A stretch of 64,000 bases of DNA from G963677085 sp963677085 (GTDB lineage Bacteria; Planctomycetota; Planctomycetia; Pirellulales; Thermoguttaceae), in NCBI GenBank assembly GCA_963677085.2, contig CAXXFH010000003.1, positions 496,001 to 560,000 of the forward strand. Reading direction: 5' to 3'. The translations under genes and the position numbers were made by a program. The notes beneath the pieces were generated by a model, which saw nothing but the letters and a program-made list of their open reading frames with translations, was not told the origin of the DNA and did not search any database. Positions within the stretch are counted from its first letter, which is position 1; each line of letters opens with the position of its first letter. Of the stretch, positions 18,656-27,058 are shown piece after piece.

Positions 18656-19168
18656 ATGAACGAAGCAGAATTGCGCCGCGAGATTGCTGCGCTCGAGGAG
18701 ATGACGGCCCGGCAGTTGCGCACGAAGTACCGGGAACTGTTCGGCGACGAGGCCCGTAACGGCAATCGTCAGTGGTTGTTCCGCCGCTGCGCCTGGCGCC
18801 TACAGGCACGCGCCGAAGGCGGCCTAAGCGAACGGGCACGGCGGCGGGCGCTGGAGATCGCTGACGAGGCCGACCTGCGCTCGATACCACCCCGGCAGGT
18901 TGCCCCCGACGCGGCCCAACCCCGCCGCAGCTACGCCACCGACGTCCGGCCCGACGACCGCCTTCCGCTGCCCGGCGCGCAAATCCTCCGCGTATTCAAG
19001 GGCCGGCGGCACGAGGTGACCGTCCGCTGCGACGGCTTCGAGTACGACGGAAAGTTTTACAAAAGCCTTTCGGCGGTGGCCTTCGCGATCACCGGCAGCC
19101 ACTGGAACGGCTACCATTTCTTCAAACAAGCGCTGTTGGCCGCCCGGCAACCGGGGAGGACCGAATGA
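18656..19168 (+). CDS. DUF2924 domain protein
   Basis: 170 residues. The N-terminal helical part (ALEEMTARQLRTKYRELFGDEARNG, written here in pieces: ALEEMTARQLRTKY and RELFGDEARNG) and the C-terminal GRRHEVTVRCDGFEYDGKFY and SAVAFAITGSHWNGYHFF segments are hallmarks of DUF2924. The stop overlaps the start of the next recombinase by four bases (ATGA), so the two are translationally coupled. DUF2924 genes are typically coupled to large serine recombinases in mobile islands, implying a recombination accessory or directionality role, though its biochemistry is unknown. Confidence 0.85.
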   Translation: MNEAELRREIAALEEMTARQLRTKYRELFGDEARNGNRQWLFRRCAWRLQARAEGGLSERARRRALEIADEADLRSIPPRQVAPDAAQPRRSYATDVRPDDRLPLPGAQILRVFKGRRHEVTVRCDGFEYDGKFYKSLSAVAFAITGSHWNGYHFFKQALLAARQPGRTE

Positions 19169-20709
19169 TCTGCGAAAACCCCACTACTGTCCGCTGTGCC
19201 GTCTACACCCGCAAGAGCACCGAAGAGAACCTGGACTTGGACTTCAACTCGCTGGACGCCCAGCGCGAGGCGGCCGAAAACTACATCGCCAGCCAGAAGC
19301 ATGCCGATTGGACGTGCCTCGAAGCGCATTACGACGACGGCGGTTTTAGCGGCGGGACGATCGACCGGCCCGCCTTCGGTCGTCTGATGGCCGACGTCGA
19401 GGCGGGCTTGATCGACTGCATCGTGGTCTACAAGATCGATCGTCTGAGTCGCTCGCTTTTGGACTTCGTCCGCATCATGGAGACCCTCGAGCGCCACAAG
19501 GTCTCGCTGGTCAGCGTAACCCAACAGTTCAACACCACGACCTCGATGGGCCGACTGACGCTGAACATCCTTTTGTCCTTCGCCCAGTTCGAGCGGGAGA
19601 TCATCTCGGAGCGGACCCGGGACAAGATCGCCGCCGCACGGCGACGGGGCAAGTGGACGGGCGGGGCGCCCGTGTTGGGCTACGACCGGGTTCGCGACCA
19701 CCGGGGCACGCGGCTGGTTGTCAACCGGGCCGAGGCCCAGCGGGTGCGCGCGATCTACGAAAAATACCTCGAACTGGGCTCGCTGCTGGCGGTCGTCCGT
19801 TGGCTCGACACCCAGGGCTGGCGCAACAAGCGCTATGAGACGGCCAAGGGGAAGCCCCGCGGCGGCAAGGACTTCGACAAGTCGACCCTGCAGAAGCTGC
19901 TCACCAATCCGCTCTATCTGGGTAAAATCCGCTACAAGAAAGAGACCTTCGACGGCGAGCACGCGGCGATCGTCGACGAAGACCTCTTTGGCCGCGTGCA
20001 GGGGATGCTGCGCCGCAACCGCGGCTCGGGCGGCAGATACCAGCGGAATAAGCACGGAGCGCTGCTGAAGGGCTTGGTCCGCTGCAAACACTGCGGTTGC
20101 GCGATGAGTCACCATTACGCCAGCAAGGGGCAACGCCGCTACCGTTACTACGTCTGCCTGCAGGCGCAGAAGAAGGGCTGGGCGACCTGCCCCTTCCCCT
20201 CGCTGCCGGCGGGCGAACTGGAACGCTTCGTCGTGGAGCGGATCAGAGAGGCGATTGGTAGCGAGGAACTCCTGCGGGATGTCCTAAAGCGGACCAAGGA
20301 GCGGCTGGACTGCCAAGTCGAAGTACTTCAAAGACAGCGCCACCGCCAGGAGGCCCGGGCCCGGCAGATCGCCGAAGAGATCCGCCGGCTGAGCAAGACA
20401 CCGGATACACCGGGCGTGGTCGACGAACTGGCCGGGCTGCAGGAAGAGACGGACAAGGCCCAAACGGCGGTGGTCGAGATCAATCGGCAGATCGTCGAAC
20501 TCCAGCAGCGCGTCGTCGAGGAGGACGAACTGACCGGTGCCTTCGAGGCCTTCGACCCGATGTGGGACCAGCTCCGCCCGGCCGAGCGGGCCCGGCTCGT
20601 TCACCTCCTTGTGCAGTGTATTGAATACGACGGCCAGGCCGAGGAGATCGGAATCACCTATCACCCGGGCGCCCTGAGGGACACGGCCTCGCAAGGCTCA
20701 CCGTGCTGA
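19165..20709 (+). CDS. Large serine recombinase with zinc-ribbon and coiled coil
   Basis: 514 residues. The catalytic domain contains CAVYTRKSTEEN with Ser18 as probable nucleophile, then YKIDRLSRSLLDF and FAQFEREIISERTRDKI. The recombinase domain is followed by a zinc-ribbon (CKHCGCAMSHHY with a second Cys pair around YYVCLQAQKKGWATCPFP), and a long coiled coil near residues 370-455. All three domains expected of a large serine integrase are intact. It overlaps the DUF2924 start and is followed 86 bp later by an HTH gene. It probably mobilises this cassette; attachment sites were not located. Confidence 0.92.
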   Translation: MICENPTTVRCAVYTRKSTEENLDLDFNSLDAQREAAENYIASQKHADWTCLEAHYDDGGFSGGTIDRPAFGRLMADVEAGLIDCIVVYKIDRLSRSLLDFVRIMETLERHKVSLVSVTQQFNTTTSMGRLTLNILLSFAQFEREIISERTRDKIAAARRRGKWTGGAPVLGYDRVRDHRGTRLVVNRAEAQRVRAIYEKYLELGSLLAVVRWLDTQGWRNKRYETAKGKPRGGKDFDKSTLQKLLTNPLYLGKIRYKKETFDGEHAAIVDEDLFGRVQGMLRRNRGSGGRYQRNKHGALLKGLVRCKHCGCAMSHHYASKGQRRYRYYVCLQAQKKGWATCPFPSLPAGELERFVVERIREAIGSEELLRDVLKRTKERLDCQVEVLQRQRHRQEARARQIAEEIRRLSKTPDTPGVVDELAGLQEETDKAQTAVVEINRQIVELQQRVVEEDELTGAFEAFDPMWDQLRPAERARLVHLLVQCIEYDGQAEEIGITYHPGALRDTASQGSPC

Positions 20710-20795
20710 CGCACCCCAGAAAAGCGTGTGCTGATGCGCGCAACAAACACGCCCGGCTACACGCACTCATCAGAACAGCCAAAAAACCTTGACGC

Positions 20796-21218
20796 ATGGA
20801 ATCGATAACCCGAAAACACCGCGCGGTATTTATCGAAAAGCACAACGCACGACGGGCCGTTTGCGCGTCGCCTCCCAGCGAATCGTCTGCGCTGCCACCG
20901 GGTCGGCTTCCCCGCATCACCCGCCTGATGGCCCTGGCGATCCGCTTCGACCACCTTCTGGCCAGCGGGGCCGTGCGAGACCAGACTGAGCTTGCCGAGG
21001 TGGGCCACGTCACCCGGGCGCGGGTCACCCAGATCATGAATCTGCTCCACCTGGCCCCCGACATCCAGGAAGAGATCCTCCAATTGCCGCAGACCACCGA
21101 GGGCCGGGATCCGATCGGCGAACGGCACCTTCGCCCCACCGTCCGCCTGGTGGACTGGGACGGGCAGCGGACCGCCTGGCGGCGGCTCGTCGCGACCGTT
21201 GGCGATTCAGGGCAGTAA
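20796..21218 (+). CDS. Small helix-turn-helix protein of the recombinase cassette
   Basis: 140 residues. The central part (ITRLMALAIRFDHLLASG, then DQTELAEVGHVTRARVTQIMNLLHLAPDIQEEIL) reads as a helix-turn-helix of the ParB/KorB type, in which the second helix carries TRARVTQIMN. The N-terminal 40 residues are basic and low in complexity. Genes of this sort regularly follow DUF2924-recombinase pairs, so it is taken as the third cassette gene. Expected to bind DNA; target unknown. Confidence 0.65.
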   Translation: MESITRKHRAVFIEKHNARRAVCASPPSESSALPPGRLPRITRLMALAIRFDHLLASGAVRDQTELAEVGHVTRARVTQIMNLLHLAPDIQEEILQLPQTTEGRDPIGERHLRPTVRLVDWDGQRTAWRRLVATVGDSGQ

Positions 21219-21431
21219 CCCCCCTTCGTGCCGCGACAAAAAAGGGACAAAAAAGCGCCGCCAACGGTTGCACAATCCGGGAGAGTATGTATACTTCTGT
21301 ACAGCATCTTGGTTCACCGCTGTTCGGTCCGGGACCGGCCTGTGTGGTCGCAGTATCGGCCACACGACGCTCGCACTTTGGGGAGGTTTTCACCGCAGAC
21401 GGGCGTCGATTGGTAGGGAGTTTGGTAAAAG

Positions 21432-22637
21432 ATGGCACGAAGTATTCAACTGAAGAGATTTTCCCGAGTTGCCACCCTCAAAAGCGTTAACCTTTTTCTC
21501 CTGCGGCGCTTTTTGGCGCCCTATCGTCGGTTTTTCGACGCCTACGGGTTGGACGTGACGGGCCGAGCGACGGCGTTTGACTACGAGGGCGTGGCCCAGC
21601 TGCTGATGGCGCCCGACGAGGAAACACCCGAGCCGCTGCTCGACGCCCTGTTCTTCATCGACGAGGTGGCCCACGAGTTGCTGTTCGACGCCCTGTACGA
21701 TCGGGCCCTCGGCGCGGGCATCCCCGTCGATCGCGACACGGAACTTAGCCCGGCCGACCTGGCTGTGCTCGTGTGGCTCGAACAACCGGAGGTCTTGGAG
21801 CGGTTCCACGCCGAGCAGTTTCTGACCCGTCCGAAGCGGTTCGAGTCGTTCGTCGCCCCTTTGGGCACGCCGGGAAAGATCCCGCAGATCTCGGAGGACA
21901 TCTGCGATGCCCTGGAGTGCGACCTGAATCGCTTCTTCACCACGCGCCACAAGGGGCGGGGCACACGCGTGTTCCCCTTTGTGCGGGAGGATGGCATCTG
22001 GCTGCTGGTGCGGCACGGCCAACAGATCCGACGCGAAGGGACCGTCGAGCCGGACGGCCGTTCAAAGAACATCTACTACCGGCCCGAGAAGTTCGACGTC
22101 TTGGTCTACTTCCCGGAGAACTGCGAACTGACGATCCACACGTCTACCAAAGGGGAGTGCGCCGCCTATTGCCAGGTGATCGGCGACCGCGTCTTTGGGG
22201 ACGGGGACTTCTTCCGTTCCTCCCACGTGGTGCCCCGCTATGCCCTGTCGCGCATCCTGCAGCAGGGCCGCGACATGCTGATCTGCTCCGACGTCGAGGG
22301 GATCGACGCGGTGCGCCTCGTCGAGTTGCAGGTTCGTCATGGTGGGGGACTGGGGCATCGGGAAATCCACCGGGCCGAAGACGTCTTCGACGCCCTGGAT
22401 GACATCGGTCGCGTCATTCCCCACGATGCCCGGCCCATCCGCGCCGGCTTCAAAATCCTCTTTTCGGATTCCCGTCGGTGGCGAACCGTGACCCTCTGCG
22501 TTCCCAATGCGGCCGTTTACGACCGGGATTCGGACAGCGAAGCCGTCAACCGCTGGCTTCGCCAACGGGGCTTCGTGCAGGAGCAGCATGACGATGTCCT
22601 CCAGAGCAGAACTCGCGCCTTTTTGGCGGCTTCTTGA
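21432..22637 (+). CDS. Hypothetical protein (401 aa), first of an overlapping pair
   Basis: No recognised family. 401 residues, AGGGAG upstream of the ATG, acidic N-terminal half (LLMAPDEETPEPLLDALFFIDEVAHELLFDAL, seen in segments) and a C-terminal half of alternating strands with TVTLCVPNAAVYDRDSDS. No membrane segments, signal peptide or obvious catalytic motif. Its last 50 bases overlap the following gene, so the two are likely co-translated and may form a complex. It follows the DUF2924-recombinase cassette and may be its cargo. Confidence 0.6.
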   Translation: MARSIQLKRFSRVATLKSVNLFLLRRFLAPYRRFFDAYGLDVTGRATAFDYEGVAQLLMAPDEETPEPLLDALFFIDEVAHELLFDALYDRALGAGIPVDRDTELSPADLAVLVWLEQPEVLERFHAEQFLTRPKRFESFVAPLGTPGKIPQISEDICDALECDLNRFFTTRHKGRGTRVFPFVREDGIWLLVRHGQQIRREGTVEPDGRSKNIYYRPEKFDVLVYFPENCELTIHTSTKGECAAYCQVIGDRVFGDGDFFRSSHVVPRYALSRILQQGRDMLICSDVEGIDAVRLVELQVRHGGGLGHREIHRAEDVFDALDDIGRVIPHDARPIRAGFKILFSDSRRWRTVTLCVPNAAVYDRDSDSEAVNRWLRQRGFVQEQHDDVLQSRTRAFLAAS

Positions 22638-23571
22638 ATCGCGTCCCCGCGCGGTGGCGGTCCTGCGGGAGTGGCAAGACTGCGGCGACGCCTGTTTCCG
22701 CGTTGTCGAACCACTCCTGCAGCCCCGCCACGAGGCGGCACGGACCTTTCCCTGCGGCGATCCCTTGGGCAATCCGCTGACGATCGTTCGTCACCCGGAC
22801 GGCCAGATCGTGGCGGTCGACGAGGAGGATCCCTCCCGTCGGCTCGAGCTGGCGCGCGCGGACGTCGTCCTCTATGAGTTGCACCTTGCCGCGCTGCGGG
22901 GGGCCCTTTGCAGCGCGCTGGGCCTGACGATCGCTCGCACTCCGCTCACCCCGCCGGCCCGAGACGTATTGCTCGGATCGTGGGAACCTCAACGGGCAGT
23001 GCGCCTGCCCGTGCGATGCCTGTTTCCCTACGGCGAACACCAACTCGAGGAATTGGTCCATCGGCGCCTGGCCGCCGACAACCAAACGGGGGCGATGCTT
23101 TTCACCCCCACGCGGCGCCTGTGGCGGGAACCACTCTACGAGGCGGCGCGCCGACAAAAACTCCTTCTAGTGCCGCTCTGCGAGGTCCTCGCCGCAGGCG
23201 ACGAGGGGTTCTGCGCCACGGCATCTTGGCACGAGTATCGGCAGGCGTTCCTTCAAATGGTCAAAGCGGCCTTTCCGGCCAGTTGCCCGAAAGAACGACC
23301 GCGGCGGAAGCGGGCCGAGCGCGCGGCAAAGATCGAGAGGATCAGGCAGGCCCTGGTCGACCACTTTCGGTCGGCGCGCGACCACGCTTTTGCCACGGCG
23401 CAACGGGGCGACGGCGCCGCCCTGCTGCCGCGGCCTTCGAAGACCATCCTGGCGAGGATGGCCGGCGTCCAACCGCACGACATCACGCGGTGTTTCCACG
23501 ACGATCCCCAGTTGGTCCGCCTCTACGCCATGGCCGACAATCTTGAGGACGTGATGCGCTTCGGGCGATAG
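22588..23571 (+). CDS. Hypothetical protein with C-terminal HTH-like segment, second of the pair
   Basis: 327 residues from the ATG at 22588 with AGGAG five bases upstream; a longer version from 22507 would overlap the previous gene by 131 bases and is less likely. Not recognised overall. Residues near the C-terminus (SKTILARMAGVQPHDITRCF followed by DPQLVRLYAMADN) resemble a DNA-binding helix-turn-helix. A basic stretch PKERPRRKRAERAAKIERIR precedes it. The pairing and overlap with 21432-22637 suggest a two-component cargo unit of unknown activity. Confidence 0.6.
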   Translation: MTMSSRAELAPFWRLLESRPRAVAVLREWQDCGDACFRVVEPLLQPRHEAARTFPCGDPLGNPLTIVRHPDGQIVAVDEEDPSRRLELARADVVLYELHLAALRGALCSALGLTIARTPLTPPARDVLLGSWEPQRAVRLPVRCLFPYGEHQLEELVHRRLAADNQTGAMLFTPTRRLWREPLYEAARRQKLLLVPLCEVLAAGDEGFCATASWHEYRQAFLQMVKAAFPASCPKERPRRKRAERAAKIERIRQALVDHFRSARDHAFATAQRGDGAALLPRPSKTILARMAGVQPHDITRCFHDDPQLVRLYAMADNLEDVMRFGR

Positions 23572-23674
23572 TTCCGTGTTTTCTTGTTGGCGATTTCGAA
23601 GCCCAACTTCGGGTTCACGCATCGGCTGAACGAACGACCTTGCCAGTGGTTTGGCAGCGGTGTCTCGTGACTGC

Positions 23675-23716
23675 GGGCCCTTGCATTTTGCGCGAGATGG
23701 CAAGGTGCAAGGGCCC
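23675..23716. repeat. 11-bp perfect inverted repeat
   Basis: GGGCCCTTGCA at 23675-23685 and TGCAAGGGCCC at 23706-23716, separated by 20 bp. GC-rich stem suitable for a transcript hairpin or paired protein sites. Confidence 0.5.
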
Positions 23717-23773
23717 ATTTCTTTGCGCCGACACCTCGGCGGCGAGCTTCCTCAGCGCGGTCGTGGCACGCGG

Positions 23774-23810
23774 TTTTTGCACTTAGGCCCCGCTTCTGTA
23801 AGTGCAAAAA
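23774..23810. terminator. 12-bp perfect inverted repeat with T/A-tract flanks (possible bidirectional terminator)
   Basis: TTTTTGCACTTA at 23774-23785 and TAAGTGCAAAAA at 23799-23810 around a 13-base loop. The A-run at the end would give a U-run on a minus-strand transcript and the T-run does the reverse. Stem GC content is low, so the terminator reading is tentative. Confidence 0.35.
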
Positions 23811-23956
23811 AGAATCTCTGCCGCGCAAGGTCTTGGTTGGCGGATGGTTGGGTTCGTTGTGGCTTTTGGCGACGGCGTTATCTGCAAATCGGCCGGAGGT
23901 TGGTGCGGCCTGACGCGGGCCGCGAAACGATGCCTCCGACGCAAGGAGATTGGCAG

Positions 23957-24514
23957 ATGCCACAAACACCCCAACCCGCCCGTTACGACTTCCTCAACGA
24001 CACCACCTCGCGGCGCATCAACTATCGGATCGCGCGGCTCGGCAGGAAGTATGCCCTTTCGTCGCAAGACCGCGACGACATTCGGCAGGAATTCTACCTG
24101 GCATTGATTCGTGCCGCCGACAATTACGACCCCCAGCAGTGTCTGCCGGAGCGGTTCGTCCGCATGGTCCTCAATCGCAATTACAAACACTTCGTGCGCA
24201 AACTGGCTCGGGTCAATGAGAACCGCACGCGGAGCGTCGCTACCGTGTCGCTGGAAACCTCAGGCCCTCATGCACTCAAGAGTCTTATCGATCACAGAAA
24301 CGAGGAAGATCGACGGCGGCGAGAACTTGCGGAAGACGTGCGAGCGGCCATCGGCCGCTTGCCGGACGATCTCCGCAGTCTCTGCCATGATCTGATGACG
24401 CTCTCGCCGCTTCAGGTCGCTTCGAAACGGGGCGTCCACCATTCGTTGATCTACCGGGACATGGCCCGGTTGCGAGCGCATTTCAAGAAACGGGGAATCT
24501 TCGGGGTTTTCTGA
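23957..24514 (+). CDS. Sigma-70-like RNA polymerase sigma factor
   Basis: 185 residues from an ATG with AAGGAG eight bases upstream; the open frame extends further upstream without support. Region 2-like sequence is DRDDIRQEFYLALIRAADNY. Region 4-like sequence near the C-terminus is LPDDLRSLCHDLMTLSPLQVA, shown in two parts with LIYRDMARLRAHF. Length and layout match small phage or ECF-type sigma factors. No anti-sigma gene is adjacent. Copy 2 of the 38-bp motif begins 9 bp after its stop, so the factor could drive the following recombination operon from that motif (inference). Confidence 0.75.
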   Translation: MPQTPQPARYDFLNDTTSRRINYRIARLGRKYALSSQDRDDIRQEFYLALIRAADNYDPQQCLPERFVRMVLNRNYKHFVRKLARVNENRTRSVATVSLETSGPHALKSLIDHRNEEDRRRRELAEDVRAAIGRLPDDLRSLCHDLMTLSPLQVASKRGVHHSLIYRDMARLRAHFKKRGIFGVF

Positions 24515-24522
24515 AGATTGTT

Positions 24523-24560
24523 GCGAAGGATTGGTTGGTCACGCAAAAGAACAATACTAG
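24523..24560 (+). promoter_or_regulatory. Conserved 38-bp upstream motif, copy 2
   Basis: Same pattern as 18188-18225 and 60074-60111: GCGAAGGAT, N9, ACGCAAAA, N2, ACA, N4, TAG. The final TAG runs into the ribosome site AGGAGG of the gene at 24574. It starts 9 bp after the sigma-like gene. Confidence 0.6.
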
Positions 24561-24573
24561 GAGGACACATTAC

Positions 24574-25383
24574 ATGGATAACGTACCTATCGATCTTGCT
24601 TGCCTCGAAGTCGAGCCCGCCGACGAATACCATGCCAAGGCGGCCGAGTATCTCAGTAGTCACCAGTTGATCGATTTCATGCGGTGCCCGTACTTGTATG
24701 CCAAGAAGCGGGACGGGTTGATTGCGGCCAGCGAATCGCCGGCGTATCTGATTGGCCGTGCGGCCCATTGCCGGATTCTCGAAGGCCGCGACGTTTATGA
24801 AGAGCAGTTCGCCTTGGGCGGGCCGGTCAATCCGGCCACCGGAAAACCCTATGGCAGCACGACGAAGAAGTTTCTCGAGTGGCGGCAGCAGCAGGGCAAG
24901 CCGGTCCTCTCACACGAGCAGGTCGAACTGATCGAGAGCATGGCCGCCGGCGTGGGGATGAACGACGCGGCGATCGACCTGCTGCTTTACGGGCGGGCCG
25001 AAGGCGTTGTGCGTACCGAGTACTGCGGCGTGCCCTGCCAAATCCGCATCGACTGGACCCATCCGCATCGCGGCATCGTCGACTTAAAGACGTGCGACGA
25101 CTTGACCTGGTTCGAGGCCGATGCTCGCCGCTATCGCTATCACCACCAGATGGCCTTCTATCAGGCGGTTCTCGCCCAGGCCATCGGCCAGCACGCGCCC
25201 GTGTATATCGTGGCCGTCGAGAAGAAAGAGCCGTTTCGCTGCGGTGTTTGGCGAGTTTCGGACGACGCGCTGGCTGTTGCCCGCCAGGAAAACGAGGCGG
25301 CCATCGAGCGGTGGAAGATCGCCCGCGAGAGCGACGTTTGGGCCACGGGCTACGAAGAGGTCCGCCTGCTGGACGTCGCCTGA
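24574..25383 (+). CDS. PD-(D/E)XK exonuclease-like protein (exodeoxyribonuclease VIII type)
   Basis: 269 residues from ATG at 24574, AGGAGG ten bases upstream. The N-terminus has LIDFMRCPYLYAKK and AYLIGRAAHCRILEG, as in RecE/YqaJ/Cas4-like nucleases. The catalytic core is RIDW followed by GIVDLKTCDD, the D...D-x-K arrangement, then YHHQMAFYQAVL. The family resects duplex DNA ends to single strands. The next gene is a Sak4-like ATPase and a DUF669 protein follows, a standard phage single-strand-annealing recombination set. It opens the operon behind the sigma-like gene and the 38-bp motif. Confidence 0.85.
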   Translation: MDNVPIDLACLEVEPADEYHAKAAEYLSSHQLIDFMRCPYLYAKKRDGLIAASESPAYLIGRAAHCRILEGRDVYEEQFALGGPVNPATGKPYGSTTKKFLEWRQQQGKPVLSHEQVELIESMAAGVGMNDAAIDLLLYGRAEGVVRTEYCGVPCQIRIDWTHPHRGIVDLKTCDDLTWFEADARRYRYHHQMAFYQAVLAQAIGQHAPVYIVAVEKKEPFRCGVWRVSDDALAVARQENEAAIERWKIARESDVWATGYEEVRLLDVA

Positions 25384-25450
25384 GAGCCGATGCCGCGGCG
25401 ACCACATTCTCTTTTGTTTCTCACCCTTGGTTTTCATTGAAGGAAGGAAT

Positions 25451-26176
25451 ATGTCTCTATTGGAACACGTCCATCGCGGGCTACGTCAACGCCCGCCACG
25501 CCTGTTGATCTACGGAACCGAGGGCATCGGGAAATCGTCGATCGCGTCGCAAGCCCCAAAGCCCATCTTTATTCCGACCGAGGACGGCCTTGACCAGATC
25601 GCCTGCGATTCGTTTCCGCTGGCCCGATCGTTGGACGAGGTGTTGGCCTACCTGGCGGCCGTTGCCACCGAAGAGCACGACTACCAGACGGTCGTGATCG
25701 ACAGCGCCGACTGGCTCGAACGGCTCATCTTCGATGCCGTCTGCAAGCAGTACGGGGCGAAGTCGATCGAGAAGGTCGACGGCGGGTACGGCAAGGGCTA
25801 CGTCCACGCCCTGACGCCTTGGCGGCAAGTGATCGATGCCTTGCGGTATCTCCGCGAAGAGAAGGGCATGATCGTCATTCTTTTGGCCCATGCGAAGATC
25901 GAGCGGTTTACCGATCCCGAGTCGACTTCGTTTGACCGTTTCTCGCCGCGGTTGAACAAGAATGCCGCTGCCTTGTTGTGCGAGTGGTGCGACGCCATTC
26001 TGCTGGCCACCCGGGAACATGGGGCGGCCAAGGGAGAAAAGAGCGGCGGGCAGCGGATCCTCCGTTGCGTGGGTACCCCGGCATGTGTGGCGAAGAATCG
26101 CTACAGCCTACCGGAGACGGTTCCCTTGGCATGGCCGGCGCTGATGAAAGGGCTGGCCGAGGCGTCTCCGGATTAG
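25451..26176 (+). CDS. Sak4/AAA_24-type phage nucleotide-binding protein
   Basis: 241 residues from ATG at 25451, AAGGAAGGA upstream. Walker A is YGTEGIGKSSIA (residues 21-32); a Walker B-like TVVIDSADWLE lies near residue 83; ILLAHAKIERF is the expected sensor region. This is the RecA-like single-strand annealing protein of phages that pairs with a RecE-like nuclease. The stop codon TAG is the first triplet of a dispersed 94-bp repeat, so the repeat is fused directly to the gene end. It probably acts in recombination-dependent replication with genes 24574, 27059 and 27754. Confidence 0.85.
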   Translation: MSLLEHVHRGLRQRPPRLLIYGTEGIGKSSIASQAPKPIFIPTEDGLDQIACDSFPLARSLDEVLAYLAAVATEEHDYQTVVIDSADWLERLIFDAVCKQYGAKSIEKVDGGYGKGYVHALTPWRQVIDALRYLREEKGMIVILLAHAKIERFTDPESTSFDRFSPRLNKNAAALLCEWCDAILLATREHGAAKGEKSGGQRILRCVGTPACVAKNRYSLPETVPLAWPALMKGLAEASPD

Positions 26177-26267
26177 TCCGTGTCGGACTTGACGGTAACG
26201 TCGGCGGGCGGCGTGTTTTCACGGTTCCTGAAACGCGACAGGCGCTACAGATAAGCCAAGTGCGCTC
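26174..26267 (+). repeat. Dispersed 94-bp structured repeat, copy A
   Basis: Starts TAGTCCGTGTCGGACTT and ends GTGCGCTC. Related copies lie at 26613-26705 (same orientation) and 57458-57551 (inverted). Internal complementary segments (GTCCG/CGGAC; CTGTAGCG/CGCTACAG, degenerate here) suggest a folded RNA or MITE-like element. Copies A and B flank higA. Confidence 0.8.
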
Positions 26268-26270
26268 CGG

Positions 26271-26597
26271 TCACGGCGAAATCACGGCGACTTCGTGGAT
26301 ACGGCCTTCGTTTTTCGCGACGGCCAGTTCATAGATCGCCTGGAGGTTGAGCCAGAACTGCGGCGACGTGCCGAAGGCCTGGGCAAGCAGCCAAGCGGTC
26401 TCTGCCGTAACCGCGCGTCGTCCTCGGCAGATCTCGTTGATGCGACGCACGGGAACCTGGAGATGTTCCGCCAGCGCCGTTTGGGTCAGGTTCATCGGCT
26501 TGAGAAACTCCTCCGAGAGGATTTCGCCCGGATGAACGGGGACCGCAGGAATGTTTTTGTCATCAATCATCACGACAACCTTTGTGTTGTCTGGCAT
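26271..26597 (-). CDS. higA: HigA-family antitoxin (XRE HTH)
   Basis: 108 residues, or 99 from an internal Met at 26570. VHPGEILSEEFLKPMNLTQ opens the HigA/VapI-type Cro-C1 domain; LAEHLQVPVRRINEICRGRR is the helix-turn-helix and FGTSPQFWLNLQ the family C-terminal signature. It neutralises HigB and represses the operon. The order higB-higA matches the usual hig layout, but 107 bp, mostly repeat copy B, separates the two genes instead of the usual short gap. Repeat copy A follows directly, so higA is bracketed by direct repeats. Confidence 0.88.
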   Translation of the reverse strand: MPDNTKVVVMIDDKNIPAVPVHPGEILSEEFLKPMNLTQTALAEHLQVPVRRINEICRGRRAVTAETAWLLAQAFGTSPQFWLNLQAIYELAVAKNEGRIHEVAVISP

Positions 26598-26612
26598 CGC
26601 GAGAAAACCGGC

Positions 26613-26705
26613 TAGTCCGTGTCGGACTTAACTGTAGCGTTTCTGGCGGCGTGTTTTCTCGGTTTCTGAAGCGCGACAGACGCTATAGATAAACTGGATG
26701 CGCTC
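26613..26705 (+). repeat. Dispersed 94-bp structured repeat, copy B
   Basis: About 93 bp between higB and higA on the plus strand, beginning TAGTCCGTGTCGGACTTAAC and ending GATGCGCTC. The pairing segments CTGTAGCGT and ACGCTATAG are present. It is closer to inverted copy C (57458-57551) than to copy A. Confidence 0.8.
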
Positions 26706-26986
26706 TAATGATAATCAACCAATTCGATATCGTAGGCCGCACCTTCTCGCCACTGGAACACGAGCCGCCATTGGCGGTTGACTCGAATGCTGTGTTGTCC
26801 TTTGCGATCACCGCGCAACGCCTCCAGATGATTGGCCGGGGGCACGCGGAGTTCGTCGAGTACCGAAGCGGCGGCAATCATAGCAAGCTTCCTTCGCAAT
26901 GCGGACTCGATATCGGCGGGAATTCCGCGTTTACGGTCTTCCCGCCAGAACGCTTCAAGTTGCTTGCCTCTGAAGCTTCCAATCAT
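26705..26986 (-). CDS. higB: HigB/RelE-family mRNA interferase toxin
   Basis: 93 residues starting MIGSFRGKQLEAFWRED; an ATG at 27010 would add eight residues. RGIPADIESALRRKLAMI, HLEALRGDRKGQHSIRVN and QWRLVFQWREGAAYDIELVDYH are classic HigB (Pfam RelE-like) segments. The family cleaves mRNA on ribosomes. The start choice follows the conserved MIxSF opening. First gene of a minus-strand higBA operon placed against the phage-like operon. Confidence 0.88.
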   Translation of the reverse strand: MIGSFRGKQLEAFWREDRKRGIPADIESALRRKLAMIAAASVLDELRVPPANHLEALRGDRKGQHSIRVNRQWRLVFQWREGAAYDIELVDYH

Positions 26987-27058
26987 GCAATGGCCTTTCG
27001 CGTGTTCCATTATACCGCGTAGCGGAAATACGTCAAACCCATTTCTTAGGAGAATACC

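Larger units (their letters stand above)
23572..23956. other. Intergenic region with two hairpin-forming repeats
   Basis: No credible gene in 385 bp. It contains two perfect inverted repeats, annotated separately, between the end of the hypothetical pair and the sigma-like gene. The region probably separates two transcription units. Confidence 0.6.

Noticed and set aside
19111..20133. 340-codon minus-strand frame
   Set aside because: Antisense to the zinc-ribbon recombinase.
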